DNA of 64,000 nucleotides from Mucilaginibacter defluvii (GTDB taxonomy: Bacteria; Bacteroidota; Bacteroidia; Sphingobacteriales; Sphingobacteriaceae), in the NCBI RefSeq assembly GCF_039543225.1, contig NZ_BAABJI010000001.1, positions 1,205,193-1,269,192 on the forward strand. The letters run 5' to 3'. The position numbers were made by a program, and so were the translations under genes. Each line of letters begins with the position of its first letter. Position 1 is the first letter of the stretch. Shown piece after piece: positions 7,467-17,500 of this stretch. The notes beneath the pieces were generated by a model. It saw only the letters and a list, made by a program, of their open reading frames with translations. It did not search any database and was not told the DNA's origin.

Positions 7467-9677
7467 TTATTTTGCTTCATTAATTTGCAGTACCACGCTG
7501 TTGCGGCCTGCTTTTACATCGGGGTTGTAACCAATGGTCATCAGGAATTCGCCGCTGTAGGTTTTAGTCGCATCCAGCGATGAATTGCTGCCCGGGTACA
7601 GGTTGATCTCCTTTAAAGTATAACGTTTAGCCGCATCGAGGCCCTTAAGTTTGATAGGCAATTTGCTGCCTTCGTCATAACGGTTATTCACCAGGTAATT
7701 GAACATTACACCGTTGCTTTTTACCTCATCAATATACATAATTGCGGCTACGCTGTTTTTACGCGGATCAGCCAGGCGATATTGCTCGCCATGCCAGATA
7801 ACATCTTTCAGCTGATTATAATTTTTAATGGCATTCTGGCAAAATTTGAGTTCATCGCCGCTGAGCTTGCTTACCACAATATCAAAACCCAGCTTACCCA
7901 TCATGGCTACATCCACACGGAATTTTATAGGCTGCTTGCCCCAATCGGTTACGTGGTTTGAGCTGGTAATGGCAGGGTAGAAGTATGAGTATTCCCATTG
8001 GATGAATATACGTTCCAGCGGGTCGGTATTATCGCTTGGCCAAAACTCGGTAAAGTACTTCAGCGCGGCATAATCAACCCGGCCGCCGCCGCCCGAGCAA
8101 AGCATCATAGGTACTTTAGGGTATTTGGCACGAATGCGCTCCAGCACCTTATAAAGCCCGCGCATGTATTCAATATAAAAATGCGATTGGTTTTTAAGAT
8201 GTGCCGAATAAGCATTAAAAATCACCGCGTTACAATCCCATTTAATATAAGCCAGTTCCGGATTTTTGGTGAAAAGGTCATCAACAATACTGAATACAAA
8301 GTTCTGTACCTCCGGGTTAGCCAGGTCAAGCACCAACTGGTTACGGAAGTAATGTTCAGCACGTTTTGGCTGTTTAATTACCCAGCTGGGATGTTTTTCG
8401 TAAAGTTCGCTTTTAGGGTTCACCATTTCAGGCTCCAGCCAAATGCCGAATTTAACACCATTGTTGGTAGCTTCTTTTACCAGGGATGATACACCGTTAG
8501 GCAGCTTCTTTTTGTTTTCCTGCCAATCGCCCAGGCCTGCATTGTCGCCATTGCGGGGGTATTTGTTGGCAAACCAGCCGTCATCAAGCAAAAACATATC
8601 AACGCCCAGCTTCTTGGTGTCCTTTATCAGTTCAAAAAGTTTTTGCTCCTCAAAATCAAAGTATGTGGCCTCCCAGTTGTTAAGCAGGGTAAGGCGGTTG
8701 CCGTTGCCATCCAGTATGCGGTAGTTGCGTGCCCAGTGCTGCAGTTTACGGCTGGCATCACCCTTACCCTTATCACTCATGGTGTATAAAAAGGCAGGCG
8801 TGGTAAACACCTCGTTCGGCTTTAAGGTATAGGCAGATGCATAATTGTTAGCACCAGCAATGATGCGCAGGTTATCCTGATTATCCAGTTCCAGATCTGT
8901 ACGGAAATTGCCGCTCCACTCAACCGAGCCGTAAAGTACCGTGCCTTCGTCCTCAGTAGCGGGTTTATCTAACGAAACCATAAAAACCGATGGCTGAAAC
9001 AGGTTGGCGCGTGTGCCCAGCTTGGTATCCAAGGTTTTGATGCCGTGGGTAATCAGACTCTCCTCCGGTTGCATTTCTTTGGCCCAGTCGCCGTGGTATT
9101 GGGTAAGGTAATACTTAGCAGCCTTTAAATACAGATTGGCTGAAGCAAATTTTTGCAGCACCACATTGCCTTTCTCGCTATGTTTAATGCTACTCCATTG
9201 CTCCACTACATCCTCGTTAAAATATGATTTATAGTAAAGCGTAACCTCAAAATTATAAGCCGGATCTTTAAGCACCACACTTAATAACGATACATTGTTA
9301 TCCGTCTTGGTCACTTTATGGCTCACATACCGCAGATCGAGCGAGTTGTTGTCATCGGCATGGGTAACGGTTATGGCCGGTTCAAAATAGCCGCGGGAAC
9401 CGGAGGTTGAATAAGCCGAGTTTGAAGTATTGTCGGTATAGTCGGCCGTTTGTTTATATACAGATGGTATTTGCGCGTAAGCCGCGGCATCATTAAGTTT
9501 TTTGCCGAGATAGATGGTGCCTACGTCTTTCTTGCCGTCAACCTGTAAAACAAGCGCGTTGTTTTTGGTTTCGACAGGTATGGTAATGTTTTGTGCCCTT
9601 GCAAGGTTGGTTAGGCCGAGCGCGAAGGCGAGCGCAATTAATGTTTTAGAATTGATAATTGGTTGGTTATTGTTCAT
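7467..9677 (-). CDS. Secreted alpha-galactosidase, glycoside hydrolase family 36
   Basis: This 736-residue protein has an N-terminal signal peptide (hydrophobic TLIALAFALGLTNLARA, about 11-28) and is likely periplasmic. The N-terminal beta-supersandwich is followed by a TIM barrel with the GH36 motif FLLDDGWF. The nucleophile is expected at Asp481 in YIKWDCN and the acid/base at Asp549 in WPSDNTDPLERI, with LCSGGGGRVD between them. GH36 enzymes retain configuration and remove terminal alpha-linked galactose. It is transcribed divergently from the second fucose operon and its promoter carries the same paired TCCAT operator, so it is probably induced with the fucose genes. The final residues include a beta-sandwich typical of the family. 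Confidence 0.93.
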   Translation of the reverse strand: MNNNQPIINSKTLIALAFALGLTNLARAQNITIPVETKNNALVLQVDGKKDVGTIYLGKKLNDAAAYAQIPSVYKQTADYTDNTSNSAYSTSGSRGYFEPAITVTHADDNNSLDLRYVSHKVTKTDNNVSLLSVVLKDPAYNFEVTLYYKSYFNEDVVEQWSSIKHSEKGNVVLQKFASANLYLKAAKYYLTQYHGDWAKEMQPEESLITHGIKTLDTKLGTRANLFQPSVFMVSLDKPATEDEGTVLYGSVEWSGNFRTDLELDNQDNLRIIAGANNYASAYTLKPNEVFTTPAFLYTMSDKGKGDASRKLQHWARNYRILDGNGNRLTLLNNWEATYFDFEEQKLFELIKDTKKLGVDMFLLDDGWFANKYPRNGDNAGLGDWQENKKKLPNGVSSLVKEATNNGVKFGIWLEPEMVNPKSELYEKHPSWVIKQPKRAEHYFRNQLVLDLANPEVQNFVFSIVDDLFTKNPELAYIKWDCNAVIFNAYSAHLKNQSHFYIEYMRGLYKVLERIRAKYPKVPMMLCSGGGGRVDYAALKYFTEFWPSDNTDPLERIFIQWEYSYFYPAITSSNHVTDWGKQPIKFRVDVAMMGKLGFDIVVSKLSGDELKFCQNAIKNYNQLKDVIWHGEQYRLADPRKNSVAAIMYIDEVKSNGVMFNYLVNNRYDEGSKLPIKLKGLDAAKRYTLKEINLYPGSNSSLDATKTYSGEFLMTIGYNPDVKAGRNSVVLQINEAK

Positions 9678-9792
9678 TCTATAAAAATAATATTAATAGC
9701 TTATAAATGTCGGTTAAACATATAATTGGTTGGCAAGCAAAAAGTGTATAGCAGCGGCTTTTTACTTTTGGCAGGGTTTTGATCTTCAATCC

Positions 9793-9853
9793 CAAACCTA
9801 ACAGCTAAGGCATATTTGTAAAATGGATAATCCTATCAATTGGATGGATTATA
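9793..9853 (-). promoter_or_regulatory. Paired-half-site operator and promoter of the alpha-galactosidase gene
   Basis: Read on the minus strand, TCCAT half-sites start at 9848 and 9827, exactly 21 bp apart (contexts TATAATCCAT and GGATTATCCAT). A perfect -7 element TAGGTTTG starts at 9800, exactly 27 bp after the start of the second half-site. Expected transcription start is near 9787, leaving a leader of about 110 bases. The second half-site covers where a -33 box would be, as in AraC-type activation. The 14-mer on the minus strand at 9836-9823 matches the one upstream of the esterase operon (24629-24642) with one mismatch. Confidence 0.7.
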
Positions 9854-9912
9854 AAGGCTGTTTTTAAAGCTGTTTAAGCGTTGGATTAAAAAATACTATG
9901 AATGGCGGATGG

Positions 9913-9973
9913 TATAATCCATTAAAAAAAAAGAATTATCTATTCTAAATCCTCTTTGGGGGCTGTTACTTTG
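9913..9973 (+). promoter_or_regulatory. Paired-half-site operator and promoter of the second fucose operon
   Basis: TCCAT at 9918-9922 (in TATAATCCATT) and TCTAT at 9939-9943 (in AATTATCTATT) start 21 bp apart. The -7-like element TTACTTTG starts at 9966, 27 bp after the second half-site starts, and differs from TAnnTTTG at one base. This is the same geometry as three other promoters in the window. It would drive the SDR gene starting at 10107. Confidence 0.65.
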
Positions 9974-10106
9974 AAAACGTCAACAGTCCAGTTAAACAAA
10001 CCAATATAATCATACAAACAGTTTTCTGATGGTTTTCGCGGTTAACGCCGTGCAGGCAGCTTGTTGATTTTATTTAAAAAAGTCGATCTCAAAAAGCTTA
10101 TCATAA

Positions 10107-10880
10107 ATGCAATTATTAAAAGATAAAGTAGTTTTTTTAACCGGTGGAACCGAGGGTATCGGCTTTGAATGTGCCCGTGTCTATCGTGATGCTGGCGCAG
10201 CTTTGGCCATTGTGTCAAACAATCAGGAGAGTATCGACAAGGCTTCGGTTACCTTAAACGGCGACGATATATTATATATTTATGCGGATGTATCGGTCGT
10301 TGACGAGATCGCACAGGCCGTTGATACCGCTGTGGCAAAATTTGGGCGCATTGATGTGGTGCACAATAACGCCGGTATATCTGACCCATCAAAAAACCTG
10401 CACGAAACTACTGATGACGAATGGCAACGCCTTTTCGATGTAAACGTAAAAGGGATTTTTAACACCACCCGCCACGCAATACCTCAGCTTATAAAAAACA
10501 AGGGCAATATTTTAAACACCGGCAGTATGGCCGGTGAAATAGGGCAGGAGATACACGCCGCCTATAGCGCTACCAAAGGCGCTATCAGCGCGTTAACCAA
10601 ATCAATGGCTATTGATTATGCCCCGCATGGCATCAGGGTAAACGCTATAGCACCTGCCGGGGTGTGGACACCCATGCTGCGCAGTTGGAGCGAACAGCAG
10701 CCCAGCCCCGCATCTATCGAAAAATACCTGGATAGTATACACCTGCTGGGCTATTGCCCTGATGCTGATGTAATTGCCGATGCCTGCCTCTTTCTGGTAT
10801 CAACGCCATCGCGATTTATCACCGGCTGTATTTTACCTGTAAGCGGCGGTGCCGAGTTAGGTTATCGCCGTAGTAATTAA
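10107..10880 (+). CDS. SDR oxidoreductase, probable 2-keto-3-deoxy-L-fuconate dehydrogenase (second copy)
   Basis: A classical SDR of 257 residues with TGGTEGIG at 12-19, NNAG at 87-90, and an intact catalytic set Ser140, Tyr153 and Lys157 (YSATK). The C-terminal GCILPVSGGAELG is typical. It is the first gene of a four-gene operon and sits 18 bp before the L-fuconate dehydratase, so oxidation of 2-keto-3-deoxy-L-fuconate is the most likely role. It shares this proposed role with the SDR at 178-942, although the two sequences are clearly divergent, so one of them may act on another deoxy-sugar acid or on fucose itself. Confidence 0.82.
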   Translation: MQLLKDKVVFLTGGTEGIGFECARVYRDAGAALAIVSNNQESIDKASVTLNGDDILYIYADVSVVDEIAQAVDTAVAKFGRIDVVHNNAGISDPSKNLHETTDDEWQRLFDVNVKGIFNTTRHAIPQLIKNKGNILNTGSMAGEIGQEIHAAYSATKGAISALTKSMAIDYAPHGIRVNAIAPAGVWTPMLRSWSEQQPSPASIEKYLDSIHLLGYCPDADVIADACLFLVSTPSRFITGCILPVSGGAELGYRRSN

Positions 10881-10898
10881 CACCTTAATGCTTTTTAA

Positions 10899-12125
10899 AT
10901 GATCAAAACCATACAAATACAAGATACCCGTTATCAATTGGATGGCAATGCCGGAAGTGATGCTATCCATCGCGATCCGGTATATTCATACGCGGTAACC
11001 TTGCTGCATGATGATAGCGGCCTTACCGGTACCGGCCTGGCCTTTACCCTGGGTAAGGGCAACGAACTGGTTTGCGCCGCAGCTAAGTTTTATGCTGATA
11101 AACTGAAGGGTTTGGATATTGAAGAGGTAATGAGCAACTTCGGCGTATTGTTTAACAAGCTGGCTAACGAGCAACAGTTCAGGTGGTTGGGTCCGCACAA
11201 AGGGGTGGTGCATCTGGCGCTGGCCTCGGTAACCAATGCCTGTTATGATCTGTGGGCCAAAAAGCGCGGTGTGCCGCTGTGGAAACTGCTTATAGAGCTA
11301 TCGCCCGAACAAATAGTTAACACGCTCGATTTAAGTTATTTAGAGGATGAGTTAACCGCTGAACAAGCTGTAGAGTTGATTACAGCACAGCAAAGTGATA
11401 TAATCGGTCGGGAACAGATCATCCAACAGGGCTATCCAGGTTATGATACATCCATAGGTTGGTTTAATTACAGCGACGAAAAGGTACGCGAAAACTGCCT
11501 GAAAGCCGTAGCCGAGGGTTTTACCGCCATGAAGCTGAAGGTAGGCTCCACCGATGCGCAGCGTGATATACGCCGGGCGCATATTGTGCGCGAAACCGCC
11601 GGCGATGCAGTAAAGGTAATGCTTGATGCCAATCAACAATGGAACCTGCCCCAAGCCATAAGTATTTGTAACGAATTGAAAAGCATAAACCCTTACTGGG
11701 TGGAGGAGCCAACGCACCCCGATGACGTACTTGCCCACAAAACCCTGGCCGAAGCCATTGCACCGGTAAAGCTTGCCCTTGGCGAGCATGTACCTAACCG
11801 GGTAATATTTAAAAACTATTTGCAAACCGGCGCGGCTTCATTCATCCAGGTTGATGCGGTGCGTGTGGGTGGGGTGAGCGAATTTATTACCGTTAGCTTG
11901 CTTTGCAAAAAGTATGGCATACCGGTGGTACCGCATGTGGGCGATATGGGGCAGCTGCACCAGCACCTGGTTTTATTTAACCATATAAAACTTGGCCACG
12001 AAGCCTTATTTTTAGAGCATATTCCGCACCTGCAAAAGCATTTTGTTAACCCGGTGGTTATTGAAGGCGGACTATATAAAACACCACAGGCACCCGGCAG
12101 TAGCTGCGACCTGAAACCAGTATAA
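10899..12125 (+). CDS. fucD: L-fuconate dehydratase, enolase superfamily
   Basis: This 408-residue protein matches mandelate-racemase-type enolase superfamily members of the FucD/ENOSF1 group, which dehydrate L-fuconate to 2-keto-3-deoxy-L-fuconate. The family hallmark GYPGYDTSIGWFNYSDE is at about 178-194. The base motif KLK is at Lys212/Lys214, Mg ligands are expected at Asp243 (MLDANQQW), Glu269 (WVEEP) and Glu296 (LGEH), and the Asp319/His346 dyad (VVPHVG) is present. Length is close to the family norm of about 435, slightly short. Within this operon it follows the SDR and precedes the transporter by 5 bp. Functional assignment is strong by motif. Confidence 0.93.
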   Translation: MIKTIQIQDTRYQLDGNAGSDAIHRDPVYSYAVTLLHDDSGLTGTGLAFTLGKGNELVCAAAKFYADKLKGLDIEEVMSNFGVLFNKLANEQQFRWLGPHKGVVHLALASVTNACYDLWAKKRGVPLWKLLIELSPEQIVNTLDLSYLEDELTAEQAVELITAQQSDIIGREQIIQQGYPGYDTSIGWFNYSDEKVRENCLKAVAEGFTAMKLKVGSTDAQRDIRRAHIVRETAGDAVKVMLDANQQWNLPQAISICNELKSINPYWVEEPTHPDDVLAHKTLAEAIAPVKLALGEHVPNRVIFKNYLQTGAASFIQVDAVRVGGVSEFITVSLLCKKYGIPVVPHVGDMGQLHQHLVLFNHIKLGHEALFLEHIPHLQKHFVNPVVIEGGLYKTPQAPGSSCDLKPV

Positions 12126-12130
12126 CCAGC

Positions 12131-13783
12131 ATGATAGGTTCAGTAGATATTATAATTACAGTGCTGTATATTTTGGGCATTGTTATTATCGGCTTATGGT
12201 CGGGCATCAGGCATCAGCATAAAAGCAAGGCAAAGGGTGCTGCAGGCGAATATTTTTTGGCCGGTAAAACATTGCGTTGGCCAACTATCGGGCTAGCCTT
12301 GTTCGCTACCAATATATCATGCGTGCATTTGGTAAGCCTGGCCCAAAGCGGGTTTGACACCGGCCTGCTCAACGGCAACTTTGAGTGGATGGCATCGTTC
12401 ACGCTTATTTTATTGGCATTGTTCTTTGTGCCCTTCTACATCCGCTCCGGTGTTACTACATTACCGGATTTCTTGGAAAAGCGGTATGATCGTGCCAGTC
12501 GGGATTGGCTGGCCTTTGTGTCCGTACTTTCAGCTATCATCATACACATCGCTTTTTCGCTTTTGGCGGGTGGCATTGTGTTACAAACCCTTTTCGGGGT
12601 TGATATGTATACCAGCGTTATCATCATCTCCTTGTTAACCGCCCTGTACACTGTTGCCGGGGGCTTAACGGCGGTGGTGGTTACCGAATCTATACAAACT
12701 ATTGTTCTATTAGTGGGTGCCGTGATCATGTGCGTAGCGGCAGGGGTAAAAATGGGCGGGTGGGAGCCGATGGTTGATATGTTGCAGCAGCACGGTCAAA
12801 TGAGCAAACTATCCATGATGCGGCCGCATGGCGACAGCAGTGGCATGCCCTGGTACTCGGTATTTTTAGGGTATCCGGTGCTGGGTATATGGTATTGGTG
12901 CGCCGATCAAACTATTGTACAGCGTGTTTTAGGCGCAAAGGATCAGGATCATGCGCGTGTAGGGTCGTTATTCTGCGGATTTATCAAGATACTACCCGTT
13001 TTCATTTTTGTGCTGCCAGGTCTTTTTGCTTACGCGCTTTCGCAAAAAGGACTGCTGGATGTATCGGCCCTGCAAACCATGGTTGATGGTAAGCAGGTAG
13101 TGAACAGCAAGGGCGTTTATACATTGATGATAACACAGCTCATCCCCAAAGGATTGGTAGGGGTGCTGGTAGCGGCACTTTTGTCGGGATTGATGAGCCA
13201 GATTTCAGGCGCGCTTAACTCTATATCAACCCTGGTAAGCTATGATATTTATAAACGCTACAAACCACAGGCTACCGACAGGCAACTGGTTAAAACCGGC
13301 AAAATAGCCGCGGGTGTAGCCATGCTGGTGTCGCTGTTTATGCTGCCGTTATTAAACAGTTACGAGAGTATTTTTAACGGCCTTAATGATATCATCGCCC
13401 ATATAGCACCGCCTATAACCTGCGTGTTCTTGTTAGGCATATTCTGGAAAAGGGCATCCGCGCAATCATCCAAACTTACTTTGTGGCTGGGTTCCCTTTT
13501 AGGGGTGGTGGTTTTTATCACTTCGAAACTAATGCCTGCTTCAGTTATAGGGCAAATACCTTTTATGATGATGGCTTTTTACCTGTTTTGCGCTTGTGTA
13601 ATGATGCAGGGGCTGTTCTCGTACGTTCACCCCGTTCGTCATACTACGGATAGTGAAACCCTGTATTGGAATTCGCCGTTTGATGCGTTAAAGGGCCCAA
13701 GCTGGAAGGGGATAGGTAACTACAAGGTGCTATCGGTACTGCTGCTGGTTATTATGTCGGTGTTATTTTATTTATTCAGATAA
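12131..13783 (+). CDS. Sodium:solute symporter (SSS/SLC5 family), probable L-fucose importer
   Basis: This 550-residue inner-membrane protein shows about 13-14 hydrophobic segments from residue 4 onward. It has typical SSS features, including an early GEYFLAGKTLRWP segment and a GLTAVVVTESIQT segment in mid-protein. The family imports sugars, polyols or sialic acid with Na+. Its location between L-fuconate dehydratase and a mutarotase points to L-fucose or a fucose-containing disaccharide as cargo. It is coupled to both neighbours (5 bp after the dehydratase; its stop TAA directly abuts the ATG of the mutarotase gene). Confidence 0.88.
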   Translation: MIGSVDIIITVLYILGIVIIGLWSGIRHQHKSKAKGAAGEYFLAGKTLRWPTIGLALFATNISCVHLVSLAQSGFDTGLLNGNFEWMASFTLILLALFFVPFYIRSGVTTLPDFLEKRYDRASRDWLAFVSVLSAIIIHIAFSLLAGGIVLQTLFGVDMYTSVIIISLLTALYTVAGGLTAVVVTESIQTIVLLVGAVIMCVAAGVKMGGWEPMVDMLQQHGQMSKLSMMRPHGDSSGMPWYSVFLGYPVLGIWYWCADQTIVQRVLGAKDQDHARVGSLFCGFIKILPVFIFVLPGLFAYALSQKGLLDVSALQTMVDGKQVVNSKGVYTLMITQLIPKGLVGVLVAALLSGLMSQISGALNSISTLVSYDIYKRYKPQATDRQLVKTGKIAAGVAMLVSLFMLPLLNSYESIFNGLNDIIAHIAPPITCVFLLGIFWKRASAQSSKLTLWLGSLLGVVVFITSKLMPASVIGQIPFMMMAFYLFCACVMMQGLFSYVHPVRHTTDSETLYWNSPFDALKGPSWKGIGNYKVLSVLLLVIMSVLFYLFR

Positions 13784-14200
13784 ATGATGAAGCATATTAT
13801 TCACGGCATTGCGCTATGTGTGCTTTTTGTTTTTGCGGGTTGTGGATCATCTGCAACAAAAGCCAGGCGCTATGGTATGGTTACCGGGGTAAAGCCTGAT
13901 AAGATAGCCTATTACAAAAAACTGCATGCCAAACCTTGGCCGGGTGTGGTTAAAAAGATAGCAGAATGTAACATCCATAACTATTCTATCTATCTGCAAA
14001 AAATAGATGATAAGTATTACCTGTTCAGTTATTTTGAATACACCGGGAATGATTTTGATGCGGATATGAAGAAAATTGCTGCCGATAGTACCACAAAGCG
14101 CTGGTGGAAAGAAACCGACCCAACGCAACTGCCCTTACCCGAAGCGCTTGCCAAACACCAGATATGGACAGCAATGCCTGAATTATTTCATCAGCAATAA
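13784..14200 (+). CDS. Lipoprotein L-rhamnose mutarotase-family protein, probable L-fucose mutarotase
   Basis: The 138-residue product has a lipoprotein signal with a lipobox ending FAGC (Cys20), then a RhaM-like ferredoxin-fold domain (about 30-135). The domain shows MVTGVKPDKIAYYKKLHA, NYSIYL and WWKETDPTQ, which match the family. RhaM enzymes interconvert pyranose anomers. Cytoplasmic homologues are around 105 residues, so the extra N-terminus places this one on a membrane outside the cytoplasm. In this operon, conversion of beta- and alpha-L-fucose before uptake by the adjacent symporter is a reasonable proposal. A second ATG at 13787 is equally possible. Confidence 0.82.
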   Translation: MMKHIIHGIALCVLFVFAGCGSSATKARRYGMVTGVKPDKIAYYKKLHAKPWPGVVKKIAECNIHNYSIYLQKIDDKYYLFSYFEYTGNDFDADMKKIAADSTTKRWWKETDPTQLPLPEALAKHQIWTAMPELFHQQ

Positions 14201-14325
14201 TTATTTTCTTCCTGATTGATCGTTTTAGCAAATTTGCTCATCAGTCTGCAATCGATTTTTGTTAATTAATGCTAAAACTTTAGCTGGTTTTTTAATGAAA
14301 ATGAAAAAAGCTTTTACCATAATCG

Positions 14326-14386
14326 AATAATCCATTATAATAAAAGAATACGTCATTTATCACGCTGGTTTGGTAGTATACATTTG
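14326..14386 (+). promoter_or_regulatory. Paired-half-site operator and promoter of susC
   Basis: TCCAT at 14331-14335 (in AATAATCCATTATA) and GTCAT at 14352-14356 start 21 bp apart. A perfect -7 TACATTTG starts at 14379, exactly 27 bp after the second half-site starts, and TTTA at 14356-14359 could be the -33 element with a 19-bp spacer. The gap 14201-14516 contains only this unit and a leader of about 125 bases; no gene is seen in it. Confidence 0.68.
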
Positions 14387-14516
14387 TTTCATAAGCCGAA
14401 ATATAATAACAACAATTTAACGTAAAGGCATTCGCAGTAACAATGCCCATTAATGCAGGATTAAAGCCTGTACAGGCAGCTTATTGCTTTTTTTTACCAA
14501 TTATTCACCCTTTTTT

Positions 14517-17500
14517 ATGAGTAAACTTTACAAACTAAGTAAACGCCTTTTGGTGTTAAAAATTCCTAGAAAGTACTTACCGGCCGCCTGTTGCCTGCTG
14601 CTATTTTCGGTGCTCATGATTACGGCACAAAGTAGTATCGCACAAAACAGGGTGACCATTACGGGTACCGTAACCGACACAACCGGCGGAATTATTGCCG
14701 GTGCTAACATTACCGCGCTAAACAAAAACGGCAAAGCCACATCAACTGATGCTAACGGTAAATTCGTTTTGGATGTTGAGCCCGGCACTGTTTTAAAGGT
14801 TTCCTTCGTCGGTTATCAGGATAAGCAGGTAACCGTAAGTGCCGACCAGCGCACCTACAAAATTGTTATCAAGGAAAACGTAGCACTTGCCGAAGAGGTA
14901 ATTGTAACCGCCTACAGCCGCAAGCAAACCCGCGAAGCATTGGTCGGCTCGGTTACCACGGTAAAGCCCGGTAATTTAAAAATACCGGCCAGTAACTTAA
15001 CAACCGCGCTGGCCGGGCAGGTTGCCGGTGTAATTGCGTATACACCAAGTGGGCAACCCGGGCAGGATAACGCCAACTTCTTTATACGCGGGGTAACTAC
15101 CTTTGGTTATAAGCGCGATCCGCTGATTTTGGTGGATAACGTAGAGCTTACCTCGTCAGACCTGGCCCGTATACAGGTTGATGATATCGAAAGCTTTTCA
15201 ATACTTAAGGATGCCAGCGCTACGGCCCTGTACGGTGCACGCGGTGGTAACGGCGTTATTTTGGTGAAAACCAAAGAGGGTAAAGTTGGTAAGGCGCAGA
15301 TCAACTTCAGGCTGGAGAACTCCATTTCACAATCGGCCAAAACCATTGAGCTTGCCGACCCTATTACTTACATGCGCCTGTTTAACGAGGCTACGGTAAC
15401 ACGTAACCCGCTGGCGCCACGCCCGTTTACTGAGAACAAAATACTAAATACCCAGGCTACTTTAGCCGGAGCGCCGGGCAGCAACCCTTATGTTTACCCG
15501 GCGGTTGACTGGATTGATATGCTGTTTAAGGACAGAACCAACACCCAGCGTGCCAACCTGAACATCAGCGGCGGCGGTGGTGTGGCCAAGTACTACTTCG
15601 CCGGTTCTTACTCAAATGATAACGGTATTCTGCGTACCGACATCCGCAACAATAACAACAACAACGTTAAGTTTACCAACTATCAGCTACGTTCAAACAT
15701 CAACGTTAACCTAACCGATAAAACTGAGTTGATATTAAGGTTATCGGGTAACTTTAACGAGTACAACGGTCCGTTAACCAATGACGCTTCTTTCTCTACG
15801 GATTTGTACAATGTGGCTATGCATACCAGCCCGGTGCTATTCCCGGCGTTTTACGAGCCGGATGAAGCTAACCGGAATACGCAGCACATTTTATTCGGCA
15901 ATACGTTGTCTACAGGTGGTTCGCCGGCAAATAATAGTATCGGTCAGATAAATCCCTACGCTTCATTATTGCGCGGTCATAAAAACTTTGTGGAGTCGCG
16001 CATGCTGGCTCAGCTCGAACTGAACCAAAACCTGAACTTTATAACAAGCGGCCTAAACTTTCATGGGTTGTTCAGCACCAACAGGTATTCGTACTACACG
16101 TCGGACATGAGCTATTCGCCGTTTTATTATAACGTTGCTACATATGATAAGCCGAGTAATACCTACACCTTACAATGGCTTAACCCGCAGCCTACCGGCA
16201 ACAATGTAGCCAGAGAATACCTGGAGTATAACCGTAATATCGGCAGCGATAATATCAATACCTTCGTTTTTTTTCAGGGTGTGCTTGATTACAGCAGGAC
16301 GTTTGGTAAAAACCATAACATCAGCAGTTCATTAATCGGTACCCGCCAGCAGCAGGTATATTCGGACGCTAAAGATCCACGGTCAGGTACTACAACGCTT
16401 CAATACTCATTGCCGTACCGTAACCTTACGCTTGCAGGCCGTGCAACATACTCTTTTAAAAGCAAGTATTTCCTGGAGTTTAACTTTGGTTATAACGGAT
16501 CCGAAAGGTTTTCCGAAGAGCACCGTTATGGTTTTTTCCCGGCAATCGGTGCTTCGTGGATCATATCTGAAGAAAAATTCTGGGGCGATCTATATGATGT
16601 ATTTGACCGTGTGAAGATCCGCGCCAGCCATGGTTTGGTGGGTAACGATGCTATCGGCGTACAAAGGTTCTACTACCTGTCAGACGTTAACTTGAACGGC
16701 GGTAATTCGGCTGTATTTGGTACCAATAACGGTTATGGCCGTAACGGTGTTAGCATCCGTAACTACGAAAACCGCGATGTTACCTGGGAAACCTCACAAC
16801 AAACAACACTTGGTTTAGAATTTACGCTGCTTAAAAACCTGAATGTAATTGCCGAGGTTTACAAAAACCATAAATACAATATTTTACAGGACAGGGCATC
16901 AATCCCGACTACTATGGGCTTAGAGGCCCCGATTGCAGCCAACATCGGTAAGGTTGACTCAAAGGGTATTGATATATCCGTTGATGGTAAAAAACAATTC
17001 TCAAAAAATGCATCGGTTTCACTGCGTGGTAACTTTACCTTCGCGCAAAATAAATTTACTCAGTTTGAGGAGCCGAATTACCTTGAGTCGTATCGTTACA
17101 ACGTAGGCCAATCGCTTAACCGCCAGTACGGCTACATTGCAGAGCGTTTGTTTGTGGATGATAACGAAGCGCGTAACTCTCCGCAGCAGGTATTCAGCAC
17201 AAACGGGCAGCAGCCAATGGGTGGCGATATCAAATATCGCGACCTGAATAACGACGGACGGATTGATGGTGCTGATCAAACCTTTATTGGTTATCCAACC
17301 GTGCCGGAAATTGTTTATGGTTTTGGTATAACTTCACAAATACACAACTTCGATTTTTCAGCTTTCTTCCAGGGCCAAACAAGGGTATCATTCTTTATTG
17401 ATCCGGCCCGTACCAGTCCATTCATTCAAAGTCCGGATTCGTGGCTGCCTGGGAATACGCAGCTGTTAAAAGCCTACGCCGATGATCACTGGTCAGAAGA

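Larger units (their letters stand above)
9678..10106. other. Divergent regulatory region, no gene
   Basis: This gap of 429 bp separates the alpha-galactosidase (minus) from the second fucose operon (plus). It holds two separate promoter/operator units that point outward (described separately), with long leaders of roughly 110 and 125 bases. The 10-mer TATAATCCAT occurs as an inverted pair (9844-9853 on minus, 9913-9922 on plus). No convincing open frame is present. Confidence 0.75.

Noticed and set aside
7998..8489. 163-codon frame antisense to the GH36 gene
   Set aside because: No family signal and fully inside a strong gene on the other strand.
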